Shown one piece after another: positions 16,806 through 24,069 of a stretch of DNA of 41,482 bases. The stretch is from Sphingomonas sp. S2M10 (GTDB lineage Bacteria > Pseudomonadota > Alphaproteobacteria > Sphingomonadales > Sphingomonadaceae). Within the stretch, counting starts at the first letter, position 1. The number at the start of each line of letters is the position of its first letter. The notes beneath the pieces are model-generated. The model had not been told where the DNA came from and did not search any database. It was given only the letters and a program-made list of their open reading frames with translations. Location: positions 1 to 41,482 of the forward strand of contig NZ_JAAILI010000071.1 in NCBI RefSeq assembly GCF_012650175.1, given 5' to 3'. Made by a program: the position numbers and the translations under genes.

Positions 16806-18010
16806 GATGCCACCGCCAGATCGTTGAAGCCGAGAATGGCGGACATGATCGCGGCGATGATCGCCGCCACCGTCGCGCCCAGAAAGACCGTGATCGCGGG
16901 GGTGAGCACCCCGATCAGCCGCTGCAGCCGCGTCCGCACGTCGCGATCCAGCACATTGGCCAGCCGCGTCAGCATCATGCCGAGCTGCGAGGTTTCCTCG
17001 CCCGTCCGGAGGAAACCGATCGCCAGCCGCGGCAGCACGCCGGATGCGGCCAGCGGCGCGGTCAGCCCGCCGCCCTGCTTCACGCCCTGTGCGACACGAC
17101 CGATCGCACCCGCCATCACCTGGTTGGCGATCGTCCGCTCGGCCAGTGCCAGCGCGCTCGTCAGGCCCACCTCACCCTCGAGCAGCGCGCCCAGCGTGCG
17201 GGCGAAGCGCGCTGTCTCGATCCGGCGCAGCAATTCGCCGAGCAGCGGCAGCGCCAGCAGGAGCCGATCGCGCGCCAGCCGCACCGACGGCTGCCGCATC
17301 GCTGCCGCCAGCCCCCCCAGTCCGAGGCCGATCGCCAGGAGCAGCATCAGGCCATAGCCCCGCACGAAGCGGCTCGCCCCCATCACCACCACCGTCGCTG
17401 GCGGCAGCTTGGCTTCGGCACCGGCGAACATGCTCTCGAACTGCGGCACGACGAACAGCAGCATCAGCAGCACCACGCCCAGCGCCACGACCAGCAGCGC
17501 GACCGGATAGATCATCGACGAAACCACCAGCCGGCGCAGGTCGGCCTCGCGCTCCAGCGTCTCGGCCAGGCGGGACAGTGCCTCGCCCAGCCGGCCATTG
17601 GCCTCCCCCGCCTCGGTCATCGCGATCGCAGTGGCGGAAAAGAGCGCGGGCTTCTGCGCCATCGCGCGGGAAAGCGGCGCGCCTTCGCGCACGTCGCGCA
17701 GGATATCGCTCAGATGCACCGCGATCCTGCGATCCTCGACATTCTCGATCGCCAGCGCCAGGGCACGATCGAGCTGCAATCCCGCCTCGACCAGCACCGC
17801 GAGCTCGGCAATGCTCGCCGCCCCCGCCGCCCGTCCGGAACCGCCCGGCGGACGGGTGCGGCCAGCGGCGTCGGCGATCTGCCGCACTTCGACCGGGGTC
17901 GCGCCGGTCCGGCGAAGCGCCTCGATCGCCGCGCCGCCGTCCGCCGCCTCGATCTGCCCGGACAGCGCGGCGCCGTCGCGCTTCAGCGCACGATATTGAA
18001 AGCGGGCCAT
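16802..18010 (-). CDS. gspF: Type II secretion inner membrane platform protein GspF
   Basis: A 402-residue protein from the ATG at 18010, which shares one base with the gspE stop (TGATG). It begins MARFQYRALKRDG, the usual GspF opening. Two T2SSF domains follow, at about residues 67-190 and 270-390. Three membrane segments are near 170-190 (IYPVALLVVALGVVLLMLLF), 220-240 and 370-395. GspF is the polytopic core of the inner-membrane platform that couples GspE to pseudopilus assembly. The longer frame that runs up to 19369 is a shadow of gspE. Confidence 0.93.
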   Translation of the reverse strand: MARFQYRALKRDGAALSGQIEAADGGAAIEALRRTGATPVEVRQIADAAGRTRPPGGSGRAAGAASIAELAVLVEAGLQLDRALALAIENVEDRRIAVHLSDILRDVREGAPLSRAMAQKPALFSATAIAMTEAGEANGRLGEALSRLAETLEREADLRRLVVSSMIYPVALLVVALGVVLLMLLFVVPQFESMFAGAEAKLPPATVVVMGASRFVRGYGLMLLLAIGLGLGGLAAAMRQPSVRLARDRLLLALPLLGELLRRIETARFARTLGALLEGEVGLTSALALAERTIANQVMAGAIGRVAQGVKQGGGLTAPLAASGVLPRLAIGFLRTGEETSQLGMMLTRLANVLDRDVRTRLQRLIGVLTPAITVFLGATVAAIIAAIMSAILGFNDLAVAS

Positions 18011-19761
18011 CAGCCTTCCCCGCTCGCCACGCGCAGCACTTCCTCGATGCTGGTCAGCCCCTGCGCCGCCTTCGCGACGCCGTCGGCCAGCAGGCTGCGC
18101 ATCCCGCCGGCTTCGGCCGCGGCGGCGATGTCCGGTGTGTCGGCGCGGTGGAGGATCAGCCGGCCGACCCGGGGATCGACCGCGAGAAACTCGAGCAGCG
18201 CCAACCGCCCGGCATAGCCGCTGTCGCCGCACGCCGCGCAACCGACCGGCCGGTACAGCTGCGCAACGCCCTGCGCGGCCAGCACCGGCTGCAGCGTCGC
18301 CGGCGCCTCGGCCGGCGCATAGGGGGCGCGGCAGTGCGGGCACAACCGGCGGACCAGCCGCTGCGCCAGCACACCGGTGAGCACCGATCCCAGCAGGAAC
18401 GGCTCCACCCCCATGTCGAGCAGCCGCGAGACCGCGCCCGCCGCGGTGTTGGTGTGGAGCGTCGACAGGATCATATGCCCGGTCAGCGCCGCCTGTACCG
18501 CGATCTGCGCGGTTTCGGTATCGCGGATCTCGCCGACCATCATCACGTCGGGGTCCTGCCGCAGGAACGAGCGCAGCGCGGTACCGAAGGTGAAGCCGAT
18601 CGCCGGGTTGACCTGCGTCTGCACGATGCCCGGCAGCCGGTATTCGATCGGGTCCTCCACCGTCAGCAGCTTGCGCTCGGGCCGGTTCAGTTCGGTCAGC
18701 GCGGCGTAGAGCGTGGTCGTCTTGCCGCTGCCGGTGGGGCCCGTCACCAGCACGATGCCGTGCGGCTGGGCGATCGCCGCGCGCATCCGCGCGATCAGAT
18801 CGGCATCGAATCCCAGCGCGCCGAAGTCGAGCGCCAGCTTCGAGCGATCGAGGATGCGCATCACCACGCTCTCGCCATGGATCGAGGGCGCCGTCGCCAC
18901 GCGCAGATCGATCTCGTGCCCGCGCACCGACAGCCGCAGCCGCCCGTCCTGCGGCAGCCGTCGCTCGGCGATGTTGAGGCTCGCCATCACCTTGATGCGC
19001 GACACCAGCGGCGCGCGCATCGCCGCGGGCATCCGCGCGGCCTCGCGCAGCATGCCGTCCACCCGCAGCCGCACGACCAATCCGTCGTCGCTCGGCTCGA
19101 CATGGATGTCGGACGCGCCCGCATCCACCGCCCGCGCGATCAGCCGGTTGACCGCGCGGATCACCGGCGCGTCGCTGACCAGATCCTTGAGCCGTTCCAG
19201 ATCGTCGCTGTCGATCGCGGCATCGGTTTCGTCCGCGCCGGTGTCGCGCGGGTGATAGAGCCGCTCGATCGCCGCATCGATGTCGCTCGGGCGCGCCAGC
19301 ACCCGCTCCACCGCGCGACCGAACAAGAAGCCGAACGCCTCTTCGACAAAGGGGTCGAACGGATCGCACGCCGCCACCCGCACCCGCGCCGTGTCGCAGT
19401 CGATCGGCAGCGCGCGCAGATCGCGCAGGAAGGCTAGCGAGGGCGCCGCGCCCGCCACCGGCTGCCCCGGCATCGCCGCCGCCGCCACCACCGGCAGATC
19501 GGTCGCCCGCGCCATTTCCGCGAGCAGCCGGTCTTCGGACATCAGCCCCAGCCGGGTGATCACCGCATCCAGCCGCTCACCGCTTTCCGCGGAAATCAGC
19601 AGCGCGCGCTGCAGCGCCTCTTCGGACAGGCAGCGGCCGCCGCGCAGCATCGCCTCCAGCCCGTCGGGAACATCCGCCTCGGCACTGCCGGCAACAGCAC
19701 CCGCCCCGGTCGCTGCCGGCATTTTGTCGTAGGATCTTCCAATACTCGCCCGTTCCGACAT
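18010..19761 (-). CDS. gspE: Type II secretion ATPase GspE
   Basis: A 583-residue cytoplasmic hexameric ATPase. The N-terminal GspE_N domain lies at about residues 35-150. Walker A GPTGSGKTTT is near 340, the Asp box EDPIEYR near 365, Walker B RQDPDVMMVGEIRD near 400 and the His box LTGHMILSTLHTN near 425. A zinc-binding tetracysteine spans about 472-510 (CPHC and CAAC). It is the first gene of the operon and drives pseudopilus growth. Its promoter should lie in the 540-bp AT-rich region upstream. Confidence 0.95.
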   Translation of the reverse strand: MSERASIGRSYDKMPAATGAGAVAGSAEADVPDGLEAMLRGGRCLSEEALQRALLISAESGERLDAVITRLGLMSEDRLLAEMARATDLPVVAAAAMPGQPVAGAAPSLAFLRDLRALPIDCDTARVRVAACDPFDPFVEEAFGFLFGRAVERVLARPSDIDAAIERLYHPRDTGADETDAAIDSDDLERLKDLVSDAPVIRAVNRLIARAVDAGASDIHVEPSDDGLVVRLRVDGMLREAARMPAAMRAPLVSRIKVMASLNIAERRLPQDGRLRLSVRGHEIDLRVATAPSIHGESVVMRILDRSKLALDFGALGFDADLIARMRAAIAQPHGIVLVTGPTGSGKTTTLYAALTELNRPERKLLTVEDPIEYRLPGIVQTQVNPAIGFTFGTALRSFLRQDPDVMMVGEIRDTETAQIAVQAALTGHMILSTLHTNTAAGAVSRLLDMGVEPFLLGSVLTGVLAQRLVRRLCPHCRAPYAPAEAPATLQPVLAAQGVAQLYRPVGCAACGDSGYAGRLALLEFLAVDPRVGRLILHRADTPDIAAAAEAGGMRSLLADGVAKAAQGLTSIEEVLRVASGEG

Positions 19762-20301
19762 GCTATGCTAATCCGGACTCGTCGTAAAAGTATGACCGCC
19801 CAATATCCTTGCGCGCCCACAACAAAGAGCCCGATGTCGAGCACCCCTCCGTCGACCTAGCGCGCCAATACTACAATAACATTGCACGCGCGCACCGAGC
19901 GCCGCGCCAATTCGCCTGCCGCATCGCGACCGTCGACTATTGTAGATTCCTATTACAAAATCAGCCGTGACTTCAATTATCACAAAATTGTAATTTCAGC
20001 GCCCTACCCAGCATATGTCAGATGGCTTTCAGCCGAGTCTGACAATTTCTCGATGATCAGTCGGAAACGAACAATGATCATTTGTAGATGCTGCGGGTTT
20101 CACAAGCCGCAGATAACGAGCATATTTTGTCTATTGTCCGGATGAACAGAATATATCTGTGCATTGCGGAAGGACATGTGTGCTCCACAAAAGGAAACGA
20201 GAATGTTTCGACCGGATATCCTTGAGGATTTGCGGGCGAAGCCTTCTGCGTGCCCGAAGACGATGTTGCGTGGAAACGTTCAACCGAACAGGAGACTCAC
20301 G
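19762..20301. promoter_or_regulatory. 540-bp AT-rich divergent regulatory region
   Basis: This region separates gspE (minus) from the PstS-like gene (plus). It is clearly richer in A+T than the coding DNA and contains no convincing gene. It holds several inverted repeats. CTACAATA at 19871-19878 is matched by TATTGTAG at 19938-19945, an ATTACAA/TTGTAAT pair lies around 19952-19996, and TGTCAGA/TCTGACA lies at 20016-20044. A second in-frame ATG with a good ribosome site (AAGGA) stands at 20203. The long distance suggests binding sites for regulators of both transcripts and a 5' leader on the PstS-like messenger. Confidence 0.55.
20016..20044. promoter_or_regulatory. Candidate operator, overlapping a weak Pho-box-like repeat
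   Basis: TGTCAGA and TCTGACA form 7-bp perfect arms 15 bp apart. In the same place, ATGTCAG-4 bp-CTTTCAG (20015-20032) matches the direct-repeat layout of a Pho box (CTGTCAT, 4-bp gap, CTGTCAT) at 10 of 14 bases. Either reading would make it a regulator site for the PstS-like gene or for gspE. The Pho-box match is weak, and it is suggested partly because the neighbouring gene is PstS-like. Confidence 0.35.
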
Positions 20302-22131
20302 ATGACGCGTTTCAAGACTGCGCTCTTCCTGGCGACCGCCAGCGGCGCCCTGATCGCCTCGGCCGCCCAGGCCCAGACCAACATCGCGGCCCCGGCCAGC
20401 AACGACGGCGAAGCCGTCCTGCACGGCGCGGGCGCGACCTCGATCCAGAACGTGCTGGTGCAGGAACTGAACTGCATCGGCGGCAACAACCCGCTGGGCC
20501 TGATCGCCGGCACCACCACCGTGATCGCCGAGCCGACCAACCTACCGATCACCTCGGGCGGCACCTTCAACTGCAGCACGCAGCAGCTCGAGCCGAACTT
20601 CTCGGCCAAATATGTCGCCTCGGGTTCGGGCTTCGGCAAGACCGCCTGGTCGACCGCGTCGGGCAGCAATCCCTTCACCGGCACCAACGTCAATCCGTTC
20701 GGCACCTGGACCAGCATCCAGTACGCCTTCTCGGACTCGAACGTCTCGTCGACCGAGCTGACCAACTACACCAACAACGTCTCGGGCACCGCCGGTCCGG
20801 CCGTGTTCTTCCCGATGTACGTGCTGCCGGTCGCGGTCGCCTATAACCCCACCTACGGCACCAACACCTCGAACGCCGCGATGAACTTCAACGTCGTGTC
20901 GCCGAAGACCATCCTGGGCGTCGCCGCGGGCGGCCTGCAGCTCAACGCCAGCACCTATTGCAAGATCTTCAACGGCTACATCACCAACTGGAACGACGCG
21001 GAAATCACCGCCGACAATGGCGGCACGCCGCTGTTCGACACGACCAACGACACCTCGGCCCGCTGGACCAGCGAAGGCGCGCCGATCCGTCTGGTCGGCC
21101 GCGTCGATCGTTCGGGCACGACCGATCTGTTCAGCCGCCACCTCGCGACGATCTGCTCGCGCTCGGGCGTGCTGGCGTCGGGCCAGACCAACAAGTTCAC
21201 CCAGAACGCCGAAACCCTGCCCTATAGCCGCGGTGTCGCCGGCACGCCGGACTTCACCTCGGTCCGTTCGGACACGGGCCTCAGCGCCAGCTCCTCGGCG
21301 ACGACCGCGGGCACGATCAATTCGGTCAGCAACACCTACTTCATCAGCACCGCCTCGGGCTTCGGCAGCGTCGCCGGCGGCACCTCGGCGACTCCGGTCG
21401 TCGTCGGCGGCAAGGTGAACGGGTCGGGCCTGTTCCTCGTCGCCAACGGCAGCGGCGGCGTCACCAACGCGATCAACTATGCGCCGGACTATGTCGCGCC
21501 GTCGGGCGTGAAGCTGAACGGCAAGATCGGCTATATCGGCTCGGACTTCGTCGCCCCGGCGCCGAACGCCACGCTGTTCTCCGCGGCGCTCAAGGGCAGC
21601 GCGGGCGCCAGCGCCAATGCGGCCGACTATAAGATGCCGAGCGCCACGGAAGGCACGACCGCTGTCGCGAACAGCGCGCTCCCGCCGCAGACCAACGCGT
21701 TCGGCTCGTACAGCGCCAGCGATACCAGCCGCGGCCTGCGCAACAACCCGCAGGCTTGGACCAGCGCGCTCTATGCCGGCACCTCGACGCTGGCCGCGCC
21801 GGCGACCGGCTATCCGATCACCGGCACCACGCAGTTCGCCGGCTATAGCTGCTACAAGGCGGGCAATGCCGATGCGATCCGCAACTTCATCGGCTGGACA
21901 GTACTGACGATCACGACCGACTCGACCGGCACCAGCCGCGCCGGCATCCTCAACACGAACGGTGCCACCACTGCGGCTTCCGGCCTGCTCGCCCGCTCGA
22001 ACATCGGCGTGATGCCGACCATCTGGCGGAACGCGATCAACCAGTCGTTCCTCAGCGGCAGCGACGGGCTGGGCCTGCAGATCCGCAGCGTCGCCGCCGG
22101 CGGCGTTTGCTCGGGCCTGACCGGCCGCTGA
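20302..22131 (+). CDS. Secreted PstS-like phosphate-binding protein, long form
   Basis: A 609-residue protein from the ATG at 20302, with GGAG eight bases upstream. A clean Sec signal ends ASAAQA (near residue 23). The PstS-type periplasmic-binding fold shows as HGAGATSIQNVL near residue 43, ASGSGFGK near 112, FAFSDSN-like YAFSDSNVSS, then YCKIFNGYITNWND and GRVDRSGTTDLFSRHL near 265. Ordinary PstS has about 340 residues; the extra length is Ser/Thr/Gly-rich sequence in the second half. Six cysteines are visible. Codon choice is very narrow, as in highly expressed genes. No Pst transporter genes adjoin, so a role outside classical uptake is likely. It may be a type II secretion substrate. Confidence 0.8.
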   Translation: MTRFKTALFLATASGALIASAAQAQTNIAAPASNDGEAVLHGAGATSIQNVLVQELNCIGGNNPLGLIAGTTTVIAEPTNLPITSGGTFNCSTQQLEPNFSAKYVASGSGFGKTAWSTASGSNPFTGTNVNPFGTWTSIQYAFSDSNVSSTELTNYTNNVSGTAGPAVFFPMYVLPVAVAYNPTYGTNTSNAAMNFNVVSPKTILGVAAGGLQLNASTYCKIFNGYITNWNDAEITADNGGTPLFDTTNDTSARWTSEGAPIRLVGRVDRSGTTDLFSRHLATICSRSGVLASGQTNKFTQNAETLPYSRGVAGTPDFTSVRSDTGLSASSSATTAGTINSVSNTYFISTASGFGSVAGGTSATPVVVGGKVNGSGLFLVANGSGGVTNAINYAPDYVAPSGVKLNGKIGYIGSDFVAPAPNATLFSAALKGSAGASANAADYKMPSATEGTTAVANSALPPQTNAFGSYSASDTSRGLRNNPQAWTSALYAGTSTLAAPATGYPITGTTQFAGYSCYKAGNADAIRNFIGWTVLTITTDSTGTSRAGILNTNGATTAASGLLARSNIGVMPTIWRNAINQSFLSGSDGLGLQIRSVAAGGVCSGLTGR

Positions 22132-22164
22132 TCGCCGTTCAGACCAACCAACTGCACGACCACC

Positions 22165-22195
22165 TGGCCCCCGGCGCAAGCCGGGGGCCATTTTT
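22165..22195 (+). terminator. Rho-independent terminator after the PstS-like gene
   Basis: A perfect 11-bp stem (TGGCCCCCGGC with GCCGGGGGCCA) closes a GCAA tetraloop and is followed by five T. It lies 33 bp after the stop codon at 22131. It is a textbook intrinsic terminator for the plus strand. Confidence 0.92.
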
Positions 22196-22255
22196 CGTTT
22201 CCGCCGCTGGTCGTCGCCGGGCGATACGCGGTGCCCGCTAGCGCCCCGCTCCATA

Positions 22256-22293
22256 AAGAAAGCGGCCCCGACTTGCGTCGGGACCGCCTTCTT
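22256..22293 (-). terminator. Hairpin terminator after the Hint-domain gene
   Basis: GCGGCCCCGAC pairs with GTCGGGACCGC around a TTGC loop with one mismatch, and the stem is extended by AAGAA/TTCTT. On the minus strand it is followed by a T-rich run. It lies about 45 bp beyond the Hint gene end at 22339 and may close the whole minus-strand run from the right edge. With 22165-22195 it separates two convergent transcripts. Confidence 0.8.
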
Positions 22294-22338
22294 CCTGTCG
22301 CTGCCGGCCCCGGCAGCTTATTCCAAGGGTCCGTTGCC

Positions 22339-23949
22339 TCACGCCACGACGCGGAGCGCGGGCGCCGGGCGCACCCAGCTGGGCGCGACCATGGCCAGTG
22401 CGACTTCGATCATCGCCGGTGCGGCCAGGGCATGATGCAGCTGCGCGGCGCCATCGGTCCAGCGCCAGCCCAGCGCCTCGTGGCGCTCGGCCGGGTAGAA
22501 GCCCGCGCCGAACATCGGCGCGTCCAGATCCACCGCCGCCCCGTCGATGCGCAGCTCGGCCACCGCGACCCCCAGCTGGCGCCCGTCGCCCAGCCCGGGG
22601 ACCAGCTGCGCCAGCACGCCGTGATTCGAACGCAGCACCAGTGCCCGGGCCGCGGGCACCAGGAACCAGAAACGGTTGCCCTCTTCATGCACCGGCATGA
22701 TCGCGGTGCCGTCGGCCTCGATCCGCAGATTGGCCGCTTCGCTTCGCGTCCAGCCCAGTTGCTCGGCCCGCGCATGCAGCCGCAGCTGCAGGGCGGTGAG
22801 CTGGGGCCCGGCGGCGACCAGCGGCGCACAGGCATGGTCCCAGCTCTTCGGATCGAGCCGGCCATGCAGATCGGTGAAGCCCGCCGCGTTGGCGAAGCTC
22901 GTGCGGTTGCCGTCGTCGAGATAGCTTTCGCAGGGCAGCCCCTCGGCCAGCAGCACGTCGTGACTTTCCAGCTCGACGTGGAAATAGCGGATCTGGTCGA
23001 CCGCCTCCTGCACGATCGTCGCGCCGTTGACCAGGTTGCCCACCGGCACCAGCACGCCGTCGACGAACACCGCATGGCCGGGGGACAACCGCACCTCGCG
23101 CGCGGGCATGCCCGGGCCGAAGGCATGGGCGGTGACCCGCACCGGCTGAACCTCCCACGGGCGCGGATGGCGATCGGGCCGGCTCAGCATCTGGCCGATC
23201 CACTGCACGGGGCGCAGCGCACCCGAGGCGGTCCGCACCAGCTGCCCTTGGGCGAGATCCTCGACCGCGGCCATGCCGTCCGCCGTCTCGATCCGGGTGC
23301 CCTCGGCGAAACATACCGCTGCCTGGAAGGCATTGATGTCCTGAGCCCGGTTGCCGAAAGCGAGCGGTGTGCCTGCGGGCCTGTTGACGTCCGAATAGAT
23401 CGGCAAGGTATCGAGGCTCAACACATAGGCCCCGCCATTGGCAGCAAAAACCAGATCGTTCGTCGTTATCGCGGTCGGATTAGTGGGGTCAGCAACAACC
23501 CGGCCCAGCAGTATCGACCGGCCATCCTCGCCGAAACCACGAATCTCGAAGGTGTAAGCGCCGCCGAATGAAATGCGGCCGAAGACCGGGGGTGCGTACA
23601 AGCCATCAGCGGTGGTGAAGCCCGCCGTGTAGGAACTGTCGACGATCTGGATCGCGCCGGGATCGTTAAGGCCAAGCACGCTTGAACCATCAGCCGTGCC
23701 ATAGATGACCGGACGACCACGCAAATAGGTGCCGTCGAACCCAAAATCGGGGTTGCCGACTGCCCATGCGTATGCTGGCTGTAATGGATCGGGTATAGAC
23801 TGGGCTGCAAAAGTACCGGGCAGAACACCGATATTGTCCGCGTCGAAGACCACGCCGTTCAGAACGGAAATGTCGAACGGATTGGCGGCGGCAGCGGCGA
23901 AGGCGCTGGGGGCTGCCGTGGGGCCGTTCGGATCAGTAGGTCCACTCAT
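22339..23949 (-). CDS. Hint-domain protein (Hint_2 type)
   Basis: A 536-residue protein from the ATG at 23949, preceded by GGGAG. No Sec signal is visible. Residues 1-210 are Gly/Asn/Asp-rich and of unknown fold. A Hint (hedgehog/intein) domain starts at Cys213 in CFAEGTRIETADGM and continues through LRPVQWIG, VRLSPGHAVFVDG and VLLAEGLPCESYLDDGNR. The first Cys is the residue that attacks the peptide bond in this superfamily. About 170 residues of uncharacterised sequence follow. The N-terminal coding part (about 23320-23949) has visibly lower G+C and looser codon use than the rest. Such proteins are common in alphaproteobacteria but their role is unknown. It is last in the run behind the sulfotransferase gene, 120 bp away. 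Confidence 0.8.
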   Translation of the reverse strand: MSGPTDPNGPTAAPSAFAAAAANPFDISVLNGVVFDADNIGVLPGTFAAQSIPDPLQPAYAWAVGNPDFGFDGTYLRGRPVIYGTADGSSVLGLNDPGAIQIVDSSYTAGFTTADGLYAPPVFGRISFGGAYTFEIRGFGEDGRSILLGRVVADPTNPTAITTNDLVFAANGGAYVLSLDTLPIYSDVNRPAGTPLAFGNRAQDINAFQAAVCFAEGTRIETADGMAAVEDLAQGQLVRTASGALRPVQWIGQMLSRPDRHPRPWEVQPVRVTAHAFGPGMPAREVRLSPGHAVFVDGVLVPVGNLVNGATIVQEAVDQIRYFHVELESHDVLLAEGLPCESYLDDGNRTSFANAAGFTDLHGRLDPKSWDHACAPLVAAGPQLTALQLRLHARAEQLGWTRSEAANLRIEADGTAIMPVHEEGNRFWFLVPAARALVLRSNHGVLAQLVPGLGDGRQLGVAVAELRIDGAAVDLDAPMFGAGFYPAERHEALGWRWTDGAAQLHHALAAPAMIEVALAMVAPSWVRPAPALRVVA

Positions 23950-24069
23950 GATGATTCTCCCTTGTCTGACGATGGTGCAGAAACGAGGCCAGGCGACGAA
24001 CAGGCGTCCCGCCGCGATGGCCGGCATTGAGAAGCGAGGCGGCCGCCCGCCGCGCGGGGCGCAGCGGCC

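Noticed and set aside
19882..20145. An 87-codon plus-strand frame in the AT-rich region upstream of the PstS-like gene
   Set aside because: It has no clear ribosome site or recognisable domain, has mixed codon use, and overlaps the inverted repeats of the regulatory region.
20203..20301. Alternative start of the PstS-like protein at 20203
   Set aside because: It is in frame and has an AAGGA site, but it would put 33 mostly polar residues before the signal peptide. The start at 20302 gives a normal Sec signal.
20542..22254. A 570-codon minus-strand frame opposite the PstS-like gene
   Set aside because: The PstS-like frame has a signal peptide, family motifs and strong codon bias. The antisense frame is Arg/Gly-rich and runs through the terminator.
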